From the NCBI GenBank assembly GCA_030549775.1, contig CM060175.1, positions 107,864,422 to 107,928,421 of the forward strand: a stretch of 64,000 bases of DNA, written 5' to 3'. This DNA comes from Tamarix chinensis. Taxonomy: Eukaryota; Streptophyta; Magnoliopsida; Caryophyllales; Tamaricaceae. The notes under the pieces are model-generated. The model was not told the DNA's origin, did no database searches, and was given only the letters and a program-made list of their open reading frames with translations. This document shows positions 35,774 through 47,989 of the stretch, one piece after another (position 1 is the first letter of the stretch; every line of letters starts with the position of its first letter). Both the position numbers and the translations under genes were made by a program.

Positions 35774-38700
35774 AGTAGCACCCCCATTCTTAATAATTGA
35801 AATTTTCTTTAACAAGAGTTAATTGCATAAACTAAACCATAAAAAATGCAAGGCGTTTTCATCGAACTCAGTATAAGTTTGGTTTATCTATTTTTCTTAC
35901 ACAAATTACTAAGGCTTAAACTTTTATCAGCTTATAGATTAAGAACAACAATTAATAAGAAGCAGATAAATATTTCATTAGAATATTAAATTATTCTAGT
36001 ACCAAAGATCAAATTAAAAAGTTATAACTAACAAAAGCAAGAAATGTAGAATGGGACATAAGAGTTAAAGGGATATTTGGATCAAAAGATGTTGTAGCAA
36101 ACACCAAAATTTTCTAAATCTCGACTACTACAAAAAGCCATCATTATGTACTTTCAAAGTACTCATTCTAGGTAAAGACTATCCACTGAATAGGTAAGGG
36201 AATATAAAATGAAACATATCAGTACAATGGTACTTAGTATACTACTGCACAATACTAAGCATTAAAATATCACATTAATCCCATAGAAGGTAACACAAAG
36301 GATCATGGTATAATAAGCTAAATAGTATATACCATAGGTAAGTGTCATATTCATACTATATGCAACATGCTCATCATATCAAACCTAACCATATTATAAC
36401 TATTTTATTAATCTAATTATATTAATGGCGTATCACAAAGGGAAAGACACCAAACTATAATGAAGGAATTTTTCAATAACCACATTCATACAACTCATAA
36501 CACGATAAGAAAAACAATAAAATAATTACCAATTAACATACCAAATCCAAATAGCACACGAAGGTAAATACCAAACCAACAAACCATAATAATTCATTTA
36601 AATCCTTATACAACAATTACTTTCATTTTTAATTACTCGAGGGGATACAATAATAACCTAGAGACATATAAAGTACATCGGTCATATCAATACACTAAGG
36701 TAATATACAAGTAATCCGATCATATAGGTGTAACAAGGAAATACAATATCCTTATATCCTATGATATCTAATCCTTAAGTATCAATACCCTCTATAGGGT
36801 CCATAAGTCATCTATAGAGTAGACTATGGCTGTAACACCCTGAGTCGATACGACCACGCAGGGGCTACCTTGGAGTGCTTTGGGATTGATCGGATGACCC
36901 CACATATCAACACGAGTCCTTTCAGTGCGCTTTGTCCTCACTCACGTACTTTCGAGAAATTTTTAGAAACATCCCCGGTGGTTCACTCATCCTAAAAATT
37001 GCTCCACAGCCAGCACGCTTAACTGTGGAGTTCTTAAGATAGAATTACCAAAAGGATGGTATACCATGTTGATATAAGTAACCAGATCAATCATTATAAC
37101 ACTCCGCTCAATTTGGGGTATTACAATGGCCTTAACCGAAATGTTGAGGCATCTAACGAGCAAACCAAATGAAGGGTGAGTATCTCGTCTCTAGGTTAGC
37201 TAACCCTAAAGATAAACCATTCGCAAATCTCAATGTTTTATAATTTAGATATTATTGTCTTAATAACCTGATCATAAAATATCATATAATTTTCCACAGT
37301 TCCAATTCCATAGTTAACCATTTTTTCTTTATTTTCAATTATTCAAGTCAGCCCTAAGGTTAATGATCCAAGCTAAAGTCAAATTCACCACTAATGTTAA
37401 CCTATGAATCCATTAGGGCCATCATAGTCTAATTATTTGGACTTTTTTGGCATAATAACTCATAAATTACTAAAATGCCCTTATATATTATTTACTCAAT
37501 ACTTTTCCACGTTACTACCAATTGTTGTTATAATTAATTGAAATTCATGATATGAATAAAATAATATTAAAATATCACTTTAACATTAAATTATAATTTT
37601 GAAAATGTTTAGAAATAGAAAATTACCATTTTTTCCCTAAAACACAATTGATTCACATAAAATCCTAATCATGCATATCTAGAATACTATATTTCATATG
37701 CTTCTCATTCTCAACATAATATAACACATAGTAAACATATATGTTGGAAAATTACATGTTTATGACGAAAAGACAAAAAATACCCAAAAAGCATGCAAAC
37801 CTAAAATCATGTAAACTATACCCAAGCATGATCAATTCATAACACATCATATATCAAACTTTAAGTAAAACAAATAAGCATCTAATTGTAAGCTCAAAAA
37901 ATACAAGATAATTTCTCCATAAGGAAAATAATGACCTTGGCTGATCCACCCTACCAAAACATGTATAATTATTTTTACCACAAACAACCCTATTCTAGCA
38001 TACTATCAAACATATATTAAAATGCATAAATTTAACATGTGCTTGTATAAAAATTACACGGTCACATACTTAGATAAATTAACAACAAATAAATGGTGTG
38101 TGTATATTTTTCATGAGATTATATGGAAGCATAAATTACACTGAAGCATAACATAAGAAACCTCAAGCATGCTATCACATGATTTTTATTTATTTAGTAA
38201 GATCATATTGGTCACCTCCTTCCAAGTAAAATTGCACAAATAAGAACAAAGAAGTACCATAAGCCTTAGCTCCTAATTATTTTTTCCCTCTCATTAAAAA
38301 CAAAAAAATTCAACAAAGATAATTATAATTTAACATATTTAAAAAATGATAAGATGATAAAATTATCAAATTCAATAGGAGGAGATTTATACCCAACAAG
38401 GATTGGTACACCATAAGGAGAACATTGAGAAGGTAACTCTTCAATTTTCTCCCAAATGTAACACTTTTATAATTAAGAAAATATTGCAATGCTAGATAAG
38501 GAATCAAGAGAAGAAAAATCAACAAAGAGAATGGAGACAAGAGAGGTGTGGGTTTTGGTTAGGCTTAATAAATTTCAAGAACACTTAGCCTAAATAACCA
38601 AAGTGAAGAGAGAGGTGGGAACAAACAAGATGAGCAAATGAGAAAATATAATATAAAACAAGGCAATCAAATGGTGTAACCAAAAATATATAGCTAAGAT

Positions 38701-39240
38701 AGAGGGAGAGGTTGATTAATACACACAAGGTGATTGATTGTGTTAGATGTTGGAGTGTGTTTAGGTTGAATAAAGTTATGAAAACTAAGAAATTGACCAA
38801 GGGATGGAGGAGGTGATGGTGTGTAGGTCCATGGCTAGCGAATGTCAGGTTAAAGTATAGGGAAGGCAAGTTAAGAGGACTGGGTGCAAAAAAAAGGTAA
38901 AAATGACACAACATAGGTATAAAGGGTAAGGTAGGGACTTTGTCTTAAGTTTTGGTTGAATGAATGTGAAAAGGATCAACATGTTGCAAAATATGATCAT
39001 GGAAGTATAGGGAAAGAATTTTGTGGGCAAATAGTAATTTTAGAATTAACATATTATTTTAGTGGTGTATAGATCAATAAATAGGTTAAAATTAAGAAAA
39101 ATATCAAATAAACTCATAAAATTATGAAAAGACTTAAAATAATATTCTAAATTTGCATGTAAAGTTTCATGAATATACAAAAAGATTTGATGTATAAAAT
39201 ATTGACTTGGCAGTGAACTAACAAGCATACAAGGTAATTA
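35774..39240 (-). mobile_element. LTR-like block E, copy 2 (longer)
   Basis: Begins AGTAGCACCCCCATTC, the mutated equivalent of TGTAACACCCCC in copy 1, after the same 'gactttgat' junction. It is interrupted by the mini-LTR at 36831-37125. From about 38560 to 39030 the minus strand is pyrimidine-rich, as in the promoter block of the other LTRs. Further right the sequence becomes AT-rich and I cannot place the end; it could extend to about 39570. Confidence 0.6.
36831..37125. mobile_element. Mini-LTR element copy 2 (295 bp)
   Basis: Starts TGTAACACCCTGAGTCG and ends GGGGTATTACA, flanked by a perfect ATGGC duplication (36826-36830 and 37126-37130). Clearly homologous to 12783-13089 across its length. 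Block E copy 1 lacks it: near 33590-33600 the matching sequence runs straight through. Confidence 0.88.
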
Positions 39241-40454
39241 TAAAAATAAAAATTAAAGCTATTCCCAAAATCAAGAAAAATTCTAGATCTTTCTACTTAC
39301 TCATTTACAACCTATATTTAATTTTTAAGAGTTTTCAAAACACATTTGATATGAGTTTTAATTATATATTATATATATAATTCAAAAGAGATAACAAAAA
39401 TCAACAAAATTAAACCAAAAATTTCTAGATTTTCATTTTTACTCATCTAGGACCCAAATAAAATTTTATAAAAATATTGTATAAGGTTTTAATTTAAAAA
39501 TTAATATACATACATACAGTATTTTATAAGCAAAGTGTGTCTATCTATAAAATTGTAATTACTAAAGGAGCACCTAAAATAATTTTAAAATTATAGAATA
39601 TCTTAAATTTATTTATATAATTCATTATATATAAAAACAATATATATTTATATTATTACATATAATTAGAGTTAGTTAAGAATGGATAGTTATATTGATA
39701 CCATGAAACCGCTTGAAATATTGGTCAGAGTTGGTTACATATATTTTAACAGTCGCATGGGAATGATAGAGGCAATAATGCAGTTGCGGATACTAGCAGT
39801 TGAAGGAGAAATGTGTAACCATACAGATTCAAAGCTAACTAGATTTTTGACATGGCCCACCCTACGTACGTACGTAGCCGGAGCTGAGGTGTACATAATA
39901 ATCCAACGTACCGAACAATTGCAGTACATATGTATGCTATGGAGTAGTAGTAAGTACATATATCTGTAGCTGATCAAGATACATGTAAGGAGTCTTAGGT
40001 GGGATATTAATCAGTTCTTCTTAACTGAGCAGCTGGGACTGGGATCTGTCGCATAAAATTCGACCTTCTTCTTTTACCAGGTCCCTCATTTGTATGGGTC
40101 GCTGCATTAAATAATACTACGTTAGTTCGTCGAAGTTGAGAGTACTTGCTAGTTATTAGCACGCACTTGCTAGCTAGTAACTGCTGAACATATATAATTT
40201 CTGATCGACTTATTTTGGAGCTACTTAGAGTACTTGCGTTGGAGCTCCATAAATTAGATTTCATAAACATTTTTTTTGTATTAAAAAAATATCATAGAAC
40301 TCAGGTTAGAACTAATTCAAATTCACAACTGGTAAAATACTTTTTTTAAATAAATAATATATTTTTTTTAAAAAAAGGTAGTTTAAAACAGGCCGTTAAT
40401 TATATAAAGAAAGAAAAATTATGGTTATATAATGCTCAATGCATGCATGGATCA
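39241..40454. other. AT-rich flank between block E and the ubiquitin-like gene
   Basis: No gene recognised. Includes a palindromic 'cctacgtacgtacgtagcc' (about 39861-39880) and CATGCATG words (about 40440-40475). Frames at 39682-39969 (plus) and 40007-40270 (minus) are open but show no domain. The latter part probably includes the 3' untranslated region of the minus-strand gene ending at 40455. Confidence 0.35.
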
Positions 40455-41867
40455 TTAGCTGCCCATGCATGCACCGACGTACGTACATATCCAGCCTGGG
40501 AAGACATCAATTATATCTCCTTGCTGACAATGATGCCACAGAAATGATTTGTCTTCTTCCATAACACTCTGATTATGGATGAAGAAGTATCTTTCATCAG
40601 GACCAGGGAGCACAAACTCAGACTTCCTTGTTGCCTCCTCAACCTCTTTTCTCAGTACCTGAGAATTTAATTAGTTAGAAATTGATCTCATTCATGCATG
40701 CCATTAATGTTATACAATTAAACCCATCCGGTGCCCACTAGCCTAGACTAGATAATTAAATTAAATTGAACCAGCCGTCAGTTGATACACAGACACACAT
40801 ATGCAATCGATTACCTGCACTTTGTGTGAAGAATTAACTTGCACCTTGATTTTCTTGGTCTCGCACCTTGATAAAACGAACAACTCCAACAGAAAAGAAA
40901 CATTTATTATCTTAGAACAATCTCCATCTGATTCATTACTAATATCTTTCATGAGCACATCATATTCATATAGGTGTCTCTCATCCTCTAATTCTATTCC
41001 TCCTTCAGCATGTAGCATAAGCCAGTTTGCCGGTACCGATTTAAAAGCAGCTTCACCTGTACGTAGCATATGCATCCATGCATGCATCAAACATTAATTT
41101 ATATATATATATGTTAAATGCATACGTACGCTGGATGCTCGTAATATTCATATTTGATTATAATCAAAGATCGATCGATCGATCGATAGAAATTATATAT
41201 AATTGAATATATAGTATATATCAAATATGCATGTGATGTGTACATGTCTCAATAATGCATGCATGCAGAATGTAATAATAAAATCAAAGAAATTAAAGAA
41301 AACCATTTAGATAGCTCCTAATAATTAGTTATATATATATATATATATCTTAAAATATATACCTTCAATCCTATGTATTTTCTCCTTCAATTGTTTAACA
41401 CGTTCAACTGCATCAGTTGTGATCAAGATCCAATTCTGTCTACCGGCCAACTGAAGCTTCAACGAAAGACTAACGTTCTTGAAATCACTTTCTTGATCAT
41501 TGCTCTCGATCGTTGTGCTATCATGGAGCTGCTCATTAGACGAATCATCGATCTCTATGATCTCGGGTTCAGCCGTATCAATGATCGTTGTGTTAACGGG
41601 TCTACCCCAATAATCCGTGATCGCTACGTCGTTTTCGAGTTCGGGAGAATACATGAGGACGATGCGAGAGTTATGGAGGATCATCCCATAATCAAATATA
41701 TTGTCCTCGTCTCTTAATTTTTCTCCGTTGAAGAGTAGGGTCTGGCGTGAAGCCGGTATTCCTCTGTATTTTTCTATGTTTTCTTTGATTTCCAATATCG
41801 TGTCGAAATAGCCGACTTCCATTGTGATCAGTGTTTCTCCCGTCCTTGTTTCGATTATGACGTTCAT
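40455..41867 (-). CDS. Protein with three ubiquitin-like domains (three exons)
   Basis: Exons read 41867-41363, 41056-40815 and 40658-40455, all introns GT...AG, giving 316 aa. Residues 1-75 are ubiquitin-like, with the beta-grasp pattern MNVIIETRTGETLITMEV, then DTILEIKENI, GIPASRQTLLFNGEKL and DYGMI. After an acidic Ser/Thr/Glu linker (about 76-131) a second domain (about 132-240) spans the first intron and starts SLSLKLQLAG. A third (about 240-309) starts KIKVQVNS and ends GDIIDVFPGW. There is no C-terminal Gly-Gly, so it is not processed like a ubiquitin precursor. It resembles the plant ubiquitin-like superfamily proteins of unknown role. Splice phases are 1 and 0 and join without breaking the frame. 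The frame is closed by TAA upstream of the ATG at 41867. Binding or adaptor function is inference. Confidence 0.85.
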
Positions 41868-42114
41868 TCTTTCTTGCTTTTCTAATTCCTCTTGTGTGAA
41901 ATTAAGTTCGATCGATCCGAGTGATTTCAGCAATTAAGGACTAGTATTGATCTGCTTCGTCTTCTCTTCTGGTAGTAGCCGCTCTCTCTCTCTCAATCAC
42001 TCTGGAATTAAAGCGCGCAAAAAGATCGTTCGGTGGGAGGGAAGTAACGTGAATGAGGAGAGTGCATGGAGGGTCTATCGAAAGTTTAAAATGTTGTTAA
42101 AAGTTCAAGAAGGG

Positions 42115-42122
42115 CTTTTATA
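42115..42122 (-). promoter_or_regulatory. TATA box of the ubiquitin-like gene
   Basis: TATAAAAG on the minus strand about 250 bp above the ATG at 41867, followed by a leader with a GA-rich tract (the plus strand shows (CT)n near 41981-41995). The position suits a leader of about 220 bases. Also nearby: a (GATC)n run in intron 1 (about 41168-41188). Confidence 0.5.
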
Positions 42123-42356
42123 TTGATCCGGCAAACCCTCCACATTCCACATTTATGTAAGTAAGATTAACAATAACTGCCTGTCCTTGCAGATTTTTAC
42201 AGTTACATGCATACACATAATATTTGATTTAGATTGAACTGCTCATTAGGTTTATTATACATTTCCCCCCGTTTAGGATAGTGATTTTTGTATACTAGAT
42301 TATATCAATTTGACCATAAGTTTAACACTATGAAACTAAATATTTACCAAATTTAT

Positions 42357-42610
42357 TGTTAGAATTGAATTCTTTGCCTAGTATTCTCATTGATGTCGTT
42401 AATATATAATGTACATCCTATATTATAAGCTAGAATTTAGGAAACTAAATATAATGTATATCCTACATTATAGACTAAAGTTTAGGAAATTAAATATATA
42501 AGACTATTTACATAATATGACCATAATTAATTTACATAATTAATACAATGTCAAGGCTATTTATATAATATGACTATAATTAATTTGCATAATTAATATA
42601 ATGTCTATCA
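42357..42610 (-). repeat. Probable 3' LTR of second copia element
   Basis: On the plus strand it starts TGTTAGAATTGAATTC and ends ATGTCTATCA, directly followed by CACCCCCGCGG, the complement of a polypurine tract like that of the first copia element. About 254 bp, AT-rich with internal duplications. I did not find its partner LTR, so the element appears truncated at its 5' side. Confidence 0.6.
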
Positions 42611-45335
42611 CACCCCCGCGGTCGAAGTGGAAGGAGCTTGTCGTACGCTTAGACTGACCCGAAAATCATCAAAAAATATGCGCGGAAGTCCTTTAGTAAA
42701 AATATCAACAATTTGATATTGAAACGGGACATGAAAGATACAAACTTCACCACGTGCAACTTTTTCACGAACAAAGTAAATGTCCATTTCAATGTACTTG
42801 GTGAACTGATGTTGTATGAGGTTACCTGATGGGTAAATCGTACTCACATTATTACAATAAACCACCGTTGCTTTCCAGATCGGATGATGTAGCTCTAAAA
42901 GACTATTCCTAATCCAGCAAGACTTGGAGACTACATTCGCAGCAACTCTATATTTAGCTTCGGCACTAGAGCGAGAAAGAGTGGATTGTCGCCAAAAAAT
43001 ATACAGTAACCGAAGGTGGATCGTCTGGTATCTGGACAACCACCCCAATCTGCATCTGTATAAGAGACAAGTTTGTCGACAATTGACTTATATAGATGCA
43101 AACCAAAAGTAAAAGAACCATGAATGTAGCATAGAATGCACTTTAGAGCATTCATTTACTCGTTTCGTGGATCATGCATATGAAGACAAACTTGTTGAAC
43201 ATTGTAGGAGATATATGGTCTAGTAAAAGTAAGATACTGTAATGCGCCGACAAGTCGTCGATACTTAGTCGGATCCTAATACGGGTCATCATTGGAAGCA
43301 CTAAGCTTCAGTTTTGTGTCTATTGGTATAGGACACGGATTGCAATTCGACATTCTGACCCTTTCAATTATTTCTTTTGCATAATATTTCTGTGATAAAA
43401 ATAGGTCATTGGCATTAAAGGTAACAACAATTCCCAAGAAGTAACTGAGTGGATCAATATCTTTCATTACAAACTCAGCACCCAAGATTGCTATAATAGA
43501 CTTACGGAGAGCATCGAAAGAGGTCGTAAGAATAATGTCATTTACATACAACAAAGTATATGTAGTTTCAAAGCTCCTGCAGTATATGAAAAAAGAGTGA
43601 TTAGATTTGTTATAGAAGAAACCAATGGTGGCAACATAATCCATAAATCATTGGTACCAAGACCGTGGAGCTTGTTTCAGGCCATACAGATTCTTCAATA
43701 AGCATGCACGATCAAGGTAGTTTGGGTCCTTAAACCCCATTAGTTGATGCATATAGACTATTTCAGATAGATTGCCATAAAGGAATGCATTCTTGACGTC
43801 CAACTGATGAATAGGCCAAGAATGAGATAAAGCAATCCTTAAGACAAATCATATCGTAGCCAGTTTGACAATTGGGCTAAAAGTTTCATCACAGTTGACT
43901 CCCTTTTTCTAAGACCTTCCATCACCTAGAAGACGGGCTTTATGCCTATCAAAAGAACCATCATATTTTCTTTTATGACAAAAAATCCACATAGACCAAA
44001 TGACATTTACATCAGCAGGATGTGGTACAAACTCCCATGTCCTATTTTTAATTAGAGCATCATATTCATCAATTATATCATTTTTTTAATTCGGGTCACA
44101 GAGAGAACCTATAGGATTTTTGGGTAAAGGATATATGGGTATGGTGGTCTCGGTGTTCAACTTGGTTGTGTATTTATGGTTGGGTTTAAATATATCATTA
44201 TGGTCCTGTGTGGTCATACGGTGTAGCATGAGATTGAAGGGGCCATGGTCTACTGGTTGGTATTTGGGTCGTGGATGTGATGAGCCGTGGAGGTGAGGGA
44301 AGGTGTGTTGGAGCGGATTGGGTTGGGACAGGGGAGCCCTGGCCCGTAGTAGTGGAGGGTAGCTAAAATGTGATAGCAACGGAGGAAATTGGATCGGGTC
44401 ATTCTCTAGGGCTCAATAAGGGGGAGAAGTGATTTGTGGGCTGATTGGTTATGGTTTGTGAGGTTGCCTGATGCATTTGATAGAGAGGAGAAGGATATGT
44501 TTCATGATCCAAAAAATCATACGTATGAGATTGAGGTGTATGAATTTTTGAGAATGGAGAAGAAGTTTCATCAAATAGCACATGTTGGGCAATGAAATTT
44601 TTCTTAACATGACAAATCGTAACATTTATAGCCTCTATGGTGAGGAGGATATCCAAGGAAAACACAAAGAGTAGATCTTTGTTGCAATTTATTAATGGTG
44701 TTAGACGAAAATAGGGGAAAACATAGACAACCAAAGACTCTAATATGATAATATAAATGATCTTTTTGATAGAGAATTTGAGTAGGAGAAAAGTATCTTA
44801 ATATTTTGGTTGGAAAAATATTTAATAGATATATGGACATTTCAAAAGCATGATGGCAAAATAATGGTGGCATTAAGGCATGTGCAATTAAGGTTATAAA
44901 AATATTATGTATTGAGTGAATATATTGTTCACCTTTTCCATTTTGAGAAGATGTATGAGGACAAGAAAAGAAAAATTACATTCCATTATTTTGAGAAATC
45001 TTTTGAAAGGGACTATTATCATATTATTTACCATTGTCGCATTTTAAATTTTTAATGTTTCTTTCAAATTGAGTTTTTACAAAAGCAATAAATGTGGTGA
45101 AAATGGAGTAAATTTGGGATATCTTTGAGATAGGAAAAGTCCATAGAAGTTTGCTAAAGTTATCAAGAAAGAAAACATAGTAACGATAACCATTAGAGCT
45201 AGCCACGGGCCATGTCCAAATATCACTATGAACTTTATCAAAAGGAAAAACACTAAACCACATAGAATTATAATTAGGTAATTTAATGTGTTTTCCCAAA
45301 GGATAAGAAGAATAAAATAATTGGAAGTATGATTA
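42608..45335 (-). pseudogene. Second copia element: integrase, reverse transcriptase and RNase H remnants
   Basis: Read from high to low coordinates: degraded integrase zinc finger (SSYPLGKH), the integrase core (SDIWTWPV, TQFERNIKNLKCDNGK) at 45299-45024, and FGCLCFPLF with CVFLGYPPHHRGYKC at 44873-44604. A Pro-rich linker follows, then reverse transcriptase ([22 protein letters not shown]) at about 44090-43645 and its end at 43644-43276. RNase H (YTDADWGGC, YCNNVS, VDIFTKGLP) is at 43155-42608. The polymerase motif reads YVND in place of YVDD, which would destroy a catalytic Asp. There are many stops, and a small deletion in RNase H removes the SWSxKR segment. Gag and protease are missing. 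Confidence 0.88.
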
Positions 45336-46290
45336 GAAACATTAAAATTATCATAATAGACCGACATGTATTTGTTTAGTGGGTGGTGTAGTTTGTGTGG
45401 CAAGTTGTGCAACCAACAAATTTTCATTGTCGCACCATATAATTCCCTATATTTGTTTTAGCATGATTAAGATACAGTGTGATGACTCTTACAAAACTAG
45501 GATATGATATTGTTGTTAAGGAAAAAATAATACCCAAAGGTATACTTGCTAGATTTAGGGTAATCCACCCAATTGGTGTTTAAGTAGAGAATAAGATGAT
45601 CAATGGCATATTGATATTAGGGATGTAAAATAACCAAGTTGAGGAGAACACCCCAAGCTTGGGATCACCTCATTTAATAAATGAGCCTAAAATAAAGCTT
45701 AGGCTTGGCTCATTTAACTAAACAAATGAGCCAAATTGAGCTTCAAGCAAGTCGATCTAAGTTTAGCTAATGAGTCTAAGCCATAATTAAACTAAATTGA
45801 TTTTTTTGGGCTCAAGCTTAGCTTGTTTAATAAAATGAGCTTGAATTGAATAACCATTTTTAAGTGATAACATTTTCACCTAGGGGACATGGTACTAGAT
45901 CCCACGTCTTATTTTTCAATAGAGTACTAAGTTCATTCAGCATTATAATATAGTAATTTGGATCTTTTATAGCTTTTTAAAAGGCCTTGGGAAGAGGTTA
46001 AGTGTGCGTAATACCGAGGTTAAGGGGGATTTTAGACTTGGAAACTCCTTTTTTTTTATTGTGAGTGGGTATGGGATGGGGCTTGCGATTGTGTAATAGA
46101 GCTTGTATTAGGAGGAGATGGAGAAGGCGAGGGAAAGGAAGAAAGAGTGAATGTAGGATCAGGATCATTAAGAAGAATGGGTAAAGGAGGTAGATTAGGC
46201 AAGTTTTGGGACAAGTGTAGTAACATATAGTATGATGGGTTATACCATAGCATAGGTAATGAAGCCACTAACAGATAGAATTTATAGGCT
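45336..46290 (-). pseudogene. Third copia fragment: integrase-RT linker, RT start and RNase H piece
   Basis: At 45427-45340 the minus strand reads ICWLHNLPHKLHHPL followed by VYYDN, an RNase H segment (compare CWLRNLLLELHCPI in the first copia). It is joined directly to the integrase of the second copia, which is out of normal order. At about 46270-45880 there is a Pro/Ser-rich linker and the RT opening (DPNYYIMLNELSTLL, NKTWDLVPCP). These two belong in order to one copia copy distinct from the 42357-45335 element. A repeat at 45625-45872 sits between them. Confidence 0.65.
45625..45872. repeat. Possible non-autonomous hAT-like repeat
   Basis: Begins TAGGGATGTAAAATAACC and contains repeated 'aatgagcc', 'gctcatttaa', 'gagcttgaat' and 'gctcaagctt' words in both orientations. 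This word composition is typical of small hAT-type elements with Tagged 'GAGCTC' palindromes. No clear 8-bp target duplication was found, so assignment is tentative. Confidence 0.35.
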
Positions 46291-46297
46291 ATTTTCC

Positions 46298-47812
46298 TGT
46301 GTAAAAATGTTATTTATTCCTCATTAATTTTATAAGATTTAATATTTTCTCAAGTTTTTCTCTTTTGAATAGATTTTGCAGGAAAAGATAAAAATGAAGA
46401 AATTTAAAGGAGAAATCGATGGAAAGAGGAAATCAAGCAAAGAACACATCAAGAAACATTGAAGCAAAGGAAGAAAAGTTGAAAATGAATAAAAGACACC
46501 AAGGGAAGTTTGTGCTGAAATTTTAATGGAAGAAGGAAGAAAGGGAAAAGAACACGGTACCCCCGTGTTTCCTTTAGAAAATAAAATCTCAATTTTTTAG
46601 AATCCAAAAATTGGCAGAGAGCTCAAAGAAGAATACAGAGGTCTCATGTTTCCCAAAACATGAATTGTGGTTTTCTTAAATTTTGTAACCACTCACACAA
46701 CCTTTTTTTGATATATTTTCTAATAATTATGGGTTCGAAAATACGTTTTGAAATTTGAAAAAGTTGAATGCTCTCTCTTTTTCTATTTCCTCTAGAAAAC
46801 ACATGTACTTCACATTTCCAACTTTCTTTACCTCTTTTGTATTCTATTGAACAATTGACGGTCTGCAATTCAAGTGATAAGTTCTTCTCCATTCCTTTCT
46901 TAATTGCAAGTTTTGTATTTTGATTGAATGCAAGTAAAGTTTTTGCAACTGCATTTTTATTTTTCTTGCTTTTAGTGTGTTATTACTTATTTATTAGAGA
47001 TCATTTATATTAATTATAAATTATTACATTTAATGGTGTGATCTTATAATTATGTAGATAGTAGAGTAAATAATATAGGGTAGGATGATTTAGGGATGGA
47101 ATTAGGTTTCAAATATAACAGCATAATCTGAAATTATGATTCTCTATGAAATTTAATTGAATTAATGGACGGAAATGAATGATCTCGTATAATAGATTAA
47201 GAATTTAAACTAATTAGATTGATCACCTATTTAGTTTAGATATTAATCTCCACTAGGATAATGTAATTAATACGTAATTATTAGTCAACGTGTCTAGAGT
47301 AGCAAAAAGGTTAATTGTTAATCTTGTCCATTAATTCGTATAATTGAATAATCCGAGTTTATGTGGTTATGGTTGTAGTTGACTGTTTTCCTTTCGTAAT
47401 GCTACCATTAATTGAATCTAATGTTCATAACCTAGGTTATTAATTGGTTAGATGATAAATTGAGAGCTTGTTCAATTTATTAGAATGAAGAGAAAGCAAA
47501 GAGATGAATTATTATGAGTCTCTAGAGGTCAACATTAAATCATTTAGAATCACTCTTTTTCCATGAGTATTTGATACCTTAATTCCATAATCAATTCATT
47601 CCTATCCTCATTCATCAATTAGTGAGAAAAGTGTCCCATAGTCACAATTAGTGATAGAAGTAATGAGATTGTATAACCGGGGTTCTAACATCAATTATAA
47701 AATTATTGAATGAATACCATTCCTTGTAGGTTCGACTCCTTCTTACCACTTACTATGTATTTAGAAATTAGGATTTATTTATTAACTTTGTTGTGCATAC
47801 GACAACACATCA
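46298..47812 (+). repeat. Athila/Tat-like gypsy LTR
   Basis: AT-rich LTR ending CATCA at about 47812, directly followed by AATTTTTGGCGCCGTTGCC. The 5' edge near 46298 (TGTGTAAAAATG) is an estimate. The plus-strand orientation is set by the primer-binding site and gag start downstream. No coding sequence. Confidence 0.6.
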
Positions 47813-47818
47813 AATTTT

Positions 47819-47831
47819 TGGCGCCGTTGCC
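47819..47831 (+). promoter_or_regulatory. Primer-binding site complementary to tRNA-Asp
   Basis: TGGCGCCGTTGCC is the complement of the 3' end of plant tRNA-Asp(GUC) including CCA. It is the usual primer site of Athila/Tat gypsy elements and differs from the tRNA-iMet site used by the copia and Tekay-like elements here. Confidence 0.8.
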
Positions 47832-47989
47832 GAGGAATGGCAATTATAATCTTTAGTTTTGTTTTTTGTGTTGTTTCTTATTTTTTCTTTCAATAATTTC
47901 TCTAAGTGTACTTATCTATTCTTTAATTGTGTATAATCCTCAGGCACTCGCAGTTGAGGTTGTCTGCAATTGAGCATCAAGGACAAATC

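Noticed and set aside
39682..40270. Two open frames between block E and the ubiquitin-like gene
   Set aside because: No recognisable domains, no promoter or splice support, and skewed composition. Kept as unassigned flank.
41168..41188. (GATC)n run considered as a regulatory element
   Set aside because: Short microsatellite within intron 1 of the ubiquitin-like gene; nothing ties it to regulation.
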